DNA of 64,000 nucleotides, taken from assembly GCF_050908995.1 (NCBI RefSeq), contig NC_135126.1, forward strand, positions 1,860,001 through 1,924,000. Direction: 5' to 3'. This document shows, piece after piece, positions 34,601 through 43,057 of the stretch; position 1 is the first letter of the stretch, and each line of letters opens with the position of its first letter. Both the position numbers and the translations under genes were made by a program. The notes under the pieces are model-generated. The model was not told the DNA's origin and made no database searches. It worked only from the letters and a program-made list of their open reading frames with translations. The stretch comes from Andrena cerasifolii (lineage: Eukaryota > Arthropoda > Insecta > Hymenoptera > Andrenidae).

Positions 34601-34704
34601 CGAGTAGGATTTATTTGGGAACAGGGTCGGGCGGAAATAACGTACGGCGTATGCTATTTAGCGGTGGGGGAACGCCACGCATGCGCATTGGAAATTACTT
34701 GACG

Positions 34705-34887
34705 GTCAAACTATTCCGCGGAGGAGGAATAAACAATCAACGCCAAGGTGGGAAACGAAACGGCGCCACCGTCAAGCCAAGCCAGGCCAACCAGTGTCGC
34801 CGGGAAATATGTTTTCGACGCTGGTTGGCCGTGGCGTCGGTTTGTCTCCCCACCACTCCTGTAGGTATTCCCCCTCCGCGAAACATC
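34705..34887. mobile_element. Small foldback element upstream of fem, containing repeat copy 2
   Basis: TTCCGCGGAGGAGGAATA at 34709 is mirrored by TATTCCCCCTCCGCGAA near 34884, and an inner pair GCCAACCAGTGTCG / CGACGCTGGTTGGC closes the stem. It ends about 300 bases before the fem coding exon, so it may lie in the fem promoter or 5' leader. Overlapping short frames on both strands are palindrome shadows. Confidence 0.7.
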
Positions 34888-35183
34888 CGGCTTCGCAAAA
34901 CGTTGTCCGGGGACCCTGGCTGCACTTGGCTGCATTTAGGAAAGTGAGCGCGTGTGCGAGCTGTTTCCTCTTAAAGTTTGTAAATAATACTCATACGTTT
35001 AATTCTTATGCTTTTATTTACTGGTTATTCTGTTCGTTGCTCGTCATTTTTCTGCACGATAACGAGATAATTTCTTTTACATCAATCAGTATAAAGTACA
35101 AACCTATTCAAATTTTGCGTTCGGCTATTCAAGTAGGAAATTCTTTGATACGTAATATAATCTATCTCTGCTACGTTGTAGGA

Positions 35184-38100
35184 ATGAAACAACATACATC
35201 GAGGAATTCGTATCGTGATGAAAAGCCTAAGCCCTCGCGTAATGAAGATAGTAACGCGGTTCTACGTGCAAAAACGGAAGAGGAGAGGCGACGGCGTAGA
35301 CGCGAATGGATGATCGAACAAGAAAAAATGGACAGACATAATAGACTGAAAAGAAAAATGGCTATAGAGTATGAGATGCGACGTGCTCGTAATATGGGCT
35401 TAGCACTTCCTCAAGGAAGATGCAACAGACCTCGTAGGAGTAGAAGCGAATCTCCACCTAGTCGATATAGAAGAACTTCTGCGCATCATACACCTCATTC
35501 TGAAGATACTGTACTTTCTAAAAAGTAAGTATAAACTGTCTATAATTATTAACTGTTGAAGTAGACGCACTGTTGTACTCTGGAGGATTTCATAGACAAA
35601 GAAAAATTTTAACATTTCATCATCGGGTCGTGGAATTTGCTGTCTTATCTTCGGTCGGATATATTTAAATTAAATATGTTTTTGGCTATATCCAGAAAAC
35701 TACACTGATGAAGTGTTAACTTGTATTTGTAAAAAAATATCGAATTTAGTTGATATAATTTTTCAGTACAGTTGTATACTATAAAACAATATGCTTCAAG
35801 AAGTAATAAAAATGTTAAATTGTAGTAAGTCTCAAGTACAAATCTATTAAATCATATATACAAATAATATTATTCTGCACTTTAGGTGTGAAACATCAAG
35901 TAGTACAACACCTTTATTTAAAGGACCTGAAGGCACAAAAATTAATCTAATAGAACTTCGCAAAATCAAAGTAGATATTCATAGAAACATTCCTGGAAGA
36001 GTATCTACCAATGATCTCAAGCGGGATATACCCAACAAGGAAGATGTGGTGCTTAAAAGAAGAGCGGGTAACGTGTTGTTTTATTACCGTAACTTCTTAA
36101 GAATTTTCAGTCATTCAGCGAACAAGTACCACAAAGGAAAATAAGCTCAATGTGGAAAATGATTCCAGAGTTTTCTAGAAATCATGATCAACAAATTGAA
36201 GTTTCAGAACATTATATGCTTTCTAATGTAAAAATATCTCTTCTCTGTGAGATATTACTCTCCACTTTTTAGAATCCATTTAGTTTCTGTTTAAATGTAT
36301 TATCAAAGTCTAGATAAATATTTCCACGTTCTCACTTTACCAAATGCTACATTTGAAGAATGGAATCCCTGTCACTGATTTCTACAGTCATGAAGATTAA
36401 CGGTCATACTGCGTCCCGTGTAATATTCAAGAATTTTCTCAACATTATTCATCAAATTAATAACGTGTTTTTGATTCGTCCAGGATATAGCAAAGTTGGA
36501 ATACAACGTTGGATCACTGTATTGATCGCATAATGTGCAATACGTAAGCACAATTTTTTTTACTTTGATTGTTTTAAGATTGCTATGCTAAATGTATCTC
36601 TTGCTTGTTGCTTTGTGGACACTATGTTTTTTTCTTACGAGCTTGCACAAAGAATTATGTTTTAGCTATATTAACTGCTATAATGAATATAATATATTTT
36701 GGTACAAATTAATTTTTCCCCCAAAAACGTAGTTCAAACACGTTTTGTGCTTTCTCCTTGTGTCCTGGTTTTGGGAATGTGTGCATGTCCAAATAAGTGG
36801 ATTTTTTAAATGCTTTATGGCAACGCTGTCCAAGGTCGCTTACGCGTAAGCTCGGGATTTTCCCACTCTCGTCCGCGCTGTCAAGGATACCGCGCGACGC
36901 TAAAGCGGCGACCATGACAAACCAGCTGCTAGCCTGGCTAGCCCGTCATGGGACCCTTTGCAGAGTTAGGAGCGATGGGGCCTAAGCGCCGGGAAATAGA
37001 TTGTCGACGCTGGTTAGCCGTGGCTGGCTTCGCGTTGGGGCCACTTGACTGGCTTGACGATGGCGTTAGTTCGCGCATACATTGCCACCGTTCCTGTAGG
37101 ACCTACAGTGTAGGTGTTTCCCCGTCCATCACTTAAGCCCCATCGCTCCTAACTCTGACCCTTCGTAGCGTCGCGCGGTCTCCTTGACAACGGAAGACAC
37201 GCTGCGGGAAAGAAAGATTGGAAGGGGAAGCAGGCGCGTGACGGGCCCCTACATTGGACAGCGCTGCTTTATGTACTAAGAGCAGACCAACTGGAAGATT
37301 TTCGCGTCTTGGAAGATGTTTTTAATCTTGACATTCAACAACTGAAGAGGCATGGTGAAACATTAAATATTAGGCTCCAACACTGGAAGAAACGAAATCA
37401 GCAATTAAATCTTAGAATTTTTAAAAAAAAATTTCATAGTGTATTTCTTATTCTTATTCATCTTTTATTTTATTGCATTAAATAAATAACTGCAATTGGA
37501 AAATAGGTACTTTCTTTTTAAAGTATGAATACTCAAAGACTAAATTTAGTTGGTTTGAAAAGTGTGAGTTCCAAAGCATTGTATATAGAGTGAATATCAC
37601 GAAAGCTTGAAATTGCGATTCAACGAAGTGGAAGATTACTTAATCATCCTGGGAAATATGAACCATCCCGGAAGATTAATCTACTTTATTTGAATTATAT
37701 TGAAAGGCGTATCGATATGTTTATATTTTTGTAATGAATTCGTAATAGACAGTGAGTAACATTCCAAGAATTTAGCTACATTCTTTTGAAAAATTATTTG
37801 ATGCGATTTGTATACGCTATGTGAGAAAGAAAAGAAAATATTACATTATAAATTAAAAATTATCAGATGCTACGGAATATTTAGAGTTAGAGTTTTATTA
37901 AAATAATGTCATCAAAATAATTAAAATTATAAAGAATAAATTTCTCTTAATATATCTGGCTCTCAAGAAAGTTGTAAGCCATTTTTAATTATGTAAAATA
38001 CTCTTTATTTTTGAGGAAGAAAAATAAATTTATACATACTTTTAGTATATAAACTCATATAAATTAACAATTTATTTAACCAATTTGAAATTGACAATAC

Positions 38101-39403
38101 GAAATGACTTGGCTCACAATTGTTCAGATTCGAGTTTGTTTATCTGAGTAGCGACGTTAATATCTTCAAGATCGGTCACAGCTGCTAGTATTGCTTAAAT
38201 GCTTTCCCGATTTTTACATACGATTCCTTTTCTATTATTAAATTTACTAAACTTAACTGTAGGAGAGGGATCCAAGCCGATATTTGATAGAGAAGAAATA
38301 AAGGGAGCAATAAGTGAAACGGAAGAAGTTGAGGAACATCGTACTGTCGTAACTGTGAATTTGGAAAATTCAGGTATGTTTATTATTTCAAATTGCTAAG
38401 ATTTATTACAACTACTGTTTCACAAATATGGATATTTTAATGTTTAGAAAACAAGTGGAAAACGTTGAAAAGGGATTTGGCGTCCTTGAGTCCTACAAGA
38501 ACCCGAAGTCACAGTCCTAGCCGCACGTGGTCCTGGCACCCCAGGTTCGTGCCTGCATTATACACAAAGTATTCCAATATAAACATAAGTGTAAACCATG
38601 TACAAACAACTTGATATTCTAAATGTGTTACAGTATAATCTAAAATTATTTAGGAAACTAAATTTTTCGCTAATTTGTTTACCCTCTTTTAGGTATGTCG
38701 ATTCTAAGCATGAAGATAAAGGAAATTACAGAAGTGATAGGTAAAAGCTATTATTACACTCATGTATCCGCGTTCATTACATTTCTTCCAATTGTATTTC
38801 ACCAGACTATTATATTATTTACATAGGGAGAAAGATTATAGAGAACATCGAGAGCGGCCCAGAGACCATTCTCGAGACAGGAGGAAAATAGATAGACCTA
38901 GAGAAAGAGATAGGCCTAGAGAACAAAGGGTTCCTTCAGAGCGTTATATTGGACCAATTCCTGTCCCTATTTATTATGGAGTAGGTACTTTATTTACATA
39001 AAAATGCGATAATTTAGCCATGGTATAAACACTCATTCATTTCTTTTCTCAGAATTTTCAACCGAGACCATTAATAGTTGGACCGTGGGTCCCAATTCGA
39101 GGACCGCTTGGAGGTAATATACATCCTCCTATGATGAGACCTTTAAGAACATTTCCACCACAGTCAATAGGAATACCTCCAGATGTGTATGGATTCCGTC
39201 CTCCTCTAAATCCTAGTAAGTATGAATTATAAATGTACAATATACATATCTAATGAAACATTAATCATTTACAATGAACAGTTCGAATGCCACATCTTGT
39301 TGCGTCTCCAGACGCAATGAAAACACACACATGCGAAATTAATTGTCCTATATGGTATACCCCAGGTGTTTCGAGTCGAGCCGTGGACGCCACGCAGAAC
39401 TGA
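35184..39403 (+). CDS. fem: Feminizer / transformer, SR-type sex-determination splicing regulator
   Basis: Eight coding exons (35184-35524, 35886-36067, 38263-38373, 38448-38544, 38693-38740, 38827-38980, 39053-39215, 39282-39403) join in frame to 405 residues, close to honeybee Fem. Recognisable hymenopteran Fem/Tra blocks: EEERRRRRREWMIEQEK and KRKMAIEYEMRRAR (exon 1), LFKGPEGTK and LRKIKVDIHRNIPGR (exon 2), LKRRAGEGSKPIFDREEIK across the exon 2/3 junction, an Arg-Glu/Asp-Arg region (260-300), and the proline-rich PVPIYYGNF with YGFRPPLNP (305-365). Fem is spliced productively only in females and then directs female splicing of its own and doublesex pre-mRNA with Tra2. The 2.2-kb second intron and several KGAAGATW motifs fit such regulation. 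Residues 366-405 look added from repeat sequence. Only one copy is present, so whether it is fem or a csd-like paralogue cannot be settled here. Confidence 0.9.
36142..36144 (+). promoter_or_regulatory. In-frame stop if fem exon 2 donor is not used
   Basis: If the exon 2 donor (36068, GTAACG, a weak match to GTAAGT) is skipped, the reading frame continues 25 codons and meets TAA at 36142. The product would be a truncated protein of about 199 residues lacking the Arg-rich and proline-rich parts. This is the layout expected of a male-type non-productive fem transcript. Inferred from sequence only. Confidence 0.4.
36391..37677 (+). promoter_or_regulatory. Cluster of Tra/Tra2-type KGAAGATW motifs in fem intron 2
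   Basis: Exact plus-strand matches to (T/G)GAAGAT(T/A) at 36391, 37293, 37630 and 37670 in the intron, plus near matches at 37311 (GGAAGATG), 37343 and 37385. Further exact matches lie in exons at 35243, 35501 and 38711. This word has been proposed as the hymenopteran Tra/Tra2 binding site from doublesex and transformer comparisons. About 0.3 would be expected by chance on one strand of 4.2 kb with equal base use; seven are present. A male-specific exon may lie near 37280-37690, but I cannot define its edges. Confidence 0.6.
36871..37198. mobile_element. Foldback MITE in fem intron 2
   Basis: Outer arms GTCAAGGATACCGCGCGACG (about 36880) and the inverse near 37190, with inner arms GCAGAGTTAGGAGCGATGGG (about 36960) and its inverse near 37155. 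The middle (36989-37131) is copy 3 of the CGACGCTGGTTGGCCGT repeat found upstream of the gene. It separates the single motif at 36391 from the motif cluster at 37293-37677. Confidence 0.8.
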
Positions 39404-39449
39404 TCACTCTGAAATGGTGGTCATGGCTCGAGTCAATCAAATACCCCTG
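39363..39449. mobile_element. Short palindromic element at the fem 3' end
   Basis: Runs from CAGGTGTTTCGAGTCGAGCC to the inverse pattern GGCTCGAGTC..ACCCCTG. I see no matching 8-base flanks. The fem stop codon at 39401 falls inside it, so the last 13 or so codons of fem read through transposon sequence. Confidence 0.5.
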
Positions 39450-41205
39450 TATTATGGATCCCTGAATATGCTAATTGGGTTGGTATTTGTGTGTTACAAT
39501 AGGTCAGCTCGAGGAAACGTCGAGGCAACTTGACGAGATTGCCCAAACGATGCCCACGATCTTAAGACAGACGTCCTCATTACGTATTTATAAATGAGAA
39601 AAGAAAAATCACAACTTGGAATGTAATAACAGTAAGACGACATAGAGAAATTCGGCTGATACAATTTAATGAAAAGTAATAAAATCAATTAATTCGCTAA
39701 GGATTACAACTGCCACTTTTCTACCTCTACTTGTTGAATTTCTGATAAAAAAGGGTGCTGATGTTGACGCTTTAGACAATGAGAAGCATACACCACTGTT
39801 TTGCAAGTCTACAGGGTCACAAGGATGTTATTAAGATGTTATTAAAGAATGGAGCTACTGTTAATGTTGCTGATAATGGGAAGAATACACCGTTACACTA
39901 TGCAGCTTTAAGGGGTCACGAAAAGGTTGTTGAGGTTCTATTAAACAGTGGAGCAGAAGTTAATGTTAGTAATGATCATATTATGACTCCGTTACACTTT
40001 GCTTTAGCTATAAATAATATGAATACTGTTGAATTGTTATTAAAAAAGTATGTCGATAATCCTTTACATTGGGCTGCCATAAATTATAACTTGGATGTAG
40101 TTAAATATTCTATAAAAAACGGTTATAATGTTAATGCTGTTAATGAGCTTGAAGCTACACCTCTACATTTAGCTTCTCTCCATGGTAATTTGCATGTTGT
40201 AGAGTTTCTTACAAAAGAAAAGGGAGTTGATATTAACGCTGTTGACAAAAACAATTTTACAACTCTTACTTTTGCTGCTGTTAAAGGGTATGTAGAGATT
40301 GTTAAGATTCTATTGAGTAATGGTGCTAGAGTTGACATTGGAACTGACGAAGGGGCTACACCGTTACATTATGCAGCTTTAAATGGCCACAAGAATGTTG
40401 TCGAGATTTTGCTTAATAAAGTTGCCAATACAATAGTCAGTGACAAAAGTGGCAGTACTCCTTTGCATTATGCAGTAGAAGGTGGCCCCAAGGACGTTAT
40501 CAAAGTTTTATTAGATAATGGAGCAGTCATTGCCATTAGAGATAACTTTGGATATACTCTAAATTATGCTTCTAATGATTCAATTAAAAACATTCTGGCG
40601 TCAACCAAGAATCTATTTATTCAAGTAAAAAAAGGTGATCTACAAAAAGCTAAAGATTGTCTAAGCAAAGGTGCAGTTGTTAATGCTCAATGTACTAATG
40701 GTGGCAGGCCACTACACTATGCTGCTTGGAAAGATTACGTAGAGATTGTTGAAGTTCTCCTAAAAAATGAGGCAAATGGAAGCCTTAAAACAATTAAAGA
40801 TTTGCTTTCTAGAGTAACAGATAAATCTAAGCCTCAGCATGTAGAGGAACAAGCCTTTGGCACAGTTTCACTTGAAGAATGCTTACCTAGGTAGTAGTAC
40901 AAGTTATAATAGAAAGAAAAGAAACGCTGAATGATGTTATGAAATGAAATGAATGTTTATTCACATGGGAGGATGTGGATGAATTTAATGAGGAGAAAGA
41001 TGAGAAAAGAGATCTGAGTAAGATTGAAATAGATAGTAAAAAGTTTGTTAATTATAAGTACATTAAAGATTTGCCAGAAGGGAAGCATAGTCAGCTAATT
41101 CAACTAGCAGATAAGGTAAATGTTACCGGTGAATCTCAAAGTTTGGTTAATAAGCTGATTGGTAATAAAAAAATCGTAGATCATCTAACTACGGTAGGAG
41201 TTGGG

Positions 41206-41820
41206 AGGGTTGGAAGGAATGATAAAGGAAATGATGCTGGAGATGAGGAGGATGAGGGAGGATAGAGAGGATAGGAGGAAGGAGAGGGAGGAGAGTAGGA
41301 GAGAGACGGAGGAAAGAAGGGTGGTGTAAGGAGGAGATGCGGGAAGAGAAAGCAAGGGGAGAAAGTATGCACAGGAGGGAGGAAAGGGATTGGAATCTTT
41401 TGCTACCCCCTCTCCCCGCAACACATACACTCCTTGGAGGCAAAATATGATGAATGAGTTGTTAGGGGTTGGGGGGAGGGAGAAGAACGGATGAGGAGAA
41501 TAGAGGAAAGGCAAGAGGGATGTGAGTGAGACGAGGGAAGAGCGGAGGGATGAGTGAGACGAGGGAAGAGCGGAGGGATGAGTGAGACGAGGGAAGAGCG
41601 GAGGGATGAGTGAGGAGATGGGAGCGAAAGGGGTCACGAGCGGAAGCGGGGTTCCGGGAAGGCAAAACGAGAGGAGCGTTGGACGAGCGTTGGAGCTAGC
41701 GGGCGAGCGAAGTTAAGTTAGATATTAAGAAAATAAATAGGCTAAGATAGACGTAAGTTGGAATTGTAAGATGCTGTAAAGGAGATTATAACCATTAGGG
41801 GAATAATAAAGATTTACTTA
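41206..41820 (+). mobile_element. Purine-rich retroelement 3' end (probable LINE tail)
   Basis: A G/A-rich block with three copies of a 28-base unit (TGAGTGAGACGAGGGAAGAG core, about 41520-41610), then a unique tail ending AATAATAAAGATTTACTTA. The left junction ACGGTAGGAGT (41190-41201) and right junction ACAGTAGGAAGAGT (41999-42012) look like a diverged target-site duplication of 10-14 bases. The frames read from the pyrimidine strand are low-complexity artefacts. Assignment to a non-LTR element is inference. Confidence 0.55.
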
Positions 41821-41823
41821 CTA

Positions 41824-41994
41824 TAGTCTGATTTTCGAGAGTTGAGACCTGGGGCGGGTCCCTGGACGGAGCGTGGTTAAAGAGGACCCAATGGTACACT
41901 GGATTGTGTGCGGCGTATCGCACCATTGGTTCCTCTTTAACCACCCTCCGTCCGAGGGACCCGCCTCAGGTCTCAACTCTCGAAAATCAGACTA
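41824..41994. mobile_element. TATAGTCTGATTTTCG palindromic MITE
   Basis: A 171-base palindrome with long, nearly identical arms (TAGTCTGATTTTCGAGAGTT and inverse) and TA at both edges. It sits at the end of the LINE-like tail inside the broken ankyrin gene. A half copy is at 32938-33008. Confidence 0.85.
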
Positions 41995-42310
41995 TAAATA
42001 CAGTAGGAAGAGTCTCTGGTATAGCAATGCATGGAATGATGGCCAAAAATGTTTTAGCTCCCTTTTTAAATGGTAATTATCAAAAGTTATACGAAAAAGG
42101 CCCCAAATGCTTCAAGTCGGGCCGGGAAATTTCAAATAGCTCTTTGCGATGTTAATTTGAAAGAGACCATCCTAAACTTTTCGAAGCTCGGGCATCGAGC
42201 AGAGGTGTAAGATGCGAAGATTTTCGACTGCAGCGCCGCCTGCGATGGAGTAAGGAATCTCAGCTTGTGATATCTCCGCTCTATAGAATAATATTCATTG
42301 GTAGTTTCGT

Positions 42311-42440
42311 GCTATGCAACCTTTTGCGACCTTTTGAAAGTCTAAAAGACGTCTATAAGCCGTCTGTAAGACGTCTTCAGATTCTGGAAAGTCTGAAAGA
42401 CGTCTTAAAGACGGCTTATAGACGTATTATGCTATCTGGG
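42311..42440. mobile_element. AGATAGCACA-family MITE, truncated copy
   Basis: Contains AAAGTCTAAAAGACGTCT, AGACGTCTTAAAGACGGCTT and the end TGCTATCTGGG, matching the palindrome at 22430-22533. The left terminus is missing. The surrounding 42086-43057 holds no supported gene and includes the GTF2H4 promoter and leader. Confidence 0.75.
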
Positions 42441-43057
42441 TACTTTAGTTACTCTAAATTTAAAGTAGATTTCTTAAGGGGCCCTGGTACCCTTCAAGAA
42501 ATAGGAGATTAATGCAATGACGACTGAAATAATTCAAGAGCTTTGTAAAGAATAAAAAACTGAATTTTATTCTTTAAATAAATTTTATAATCACCTAATG
42601 AATTTTATTGAATTTGCATTAAAAATAATATTTCTATCCGTTCAACTGGGCTCCTTCAAGATTAAATCCTAAATGCGCTACTGACGACCAATCAGATCAA
42701 AGGAGAATAAGAGTGGAGTTTATGCCCTCCATGCTCCATGCGTTTGATATTTTATGGTGAAACACACTCGCAAGTGGAATACCGCGAATGTGTGTCACTT
42801 GTCAGTGTGTATAATTCAATTTAATTATCAAGAAGCGTGTATAATGTCGCCGGTATTAATTTCATAATCGTCACGCGCAATGTAACGTTTCCTCAGAACA
42901 CAGTATTCTCTATATTATTTGTGTGATTAGTTTGTACTGCTAGTTGTAAGGAAAATTTGAATATAAATGAAAAGCTTTTTAGTCACTCGATTAATATAAG
43001 CGCAGCTATAATTGTTGCTCGATGTTATATGTAATATTTCCTTGAATACACAAAACA

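Larger units (their letters stand above)
39719..42085 (+). pseudogene. Decayed ankyrin / latrotoxin-C-terminal-like gene
   Basis: An ankyrin array (about 39719-40880) is followed by a basic RKKR site at 40911-40922 and a region resembling the C-terminal domain that arthropod-endosymbiont (Wolbachia-type) and latrotoxin proteins share (KFVNYKYIKDLPEGK, QLADKVNVTGESQ, then MHGMMAKNVL). The RKKR position matches the furin-type processing site placed before that domain in latrotoxins. It cannot be functional as it stands: the 5' end is truncated in repeat debris, a frameshift lies near 39800, an ankyrin unit is partly deleted near 40050, further frame changes occur near 40885 and 40930-40970, and about 790 bases of inserted DNA split the C-terminal domain (41205-41995). 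The largest intact frame is 371 codons (39779-40894). It begins about 0.3 kb after the fem stop, in the same orientation. Confidence 0.75.

Noticed and set aside
41185..41637. Ser/Pro/Leu-rich frames of up to 150 codons on the minus strand
   Set aside because: They are read from a purine-rich tail with 28-base tandem units; composition is low-complexity and the frames overlap the broken ankyrin gene.
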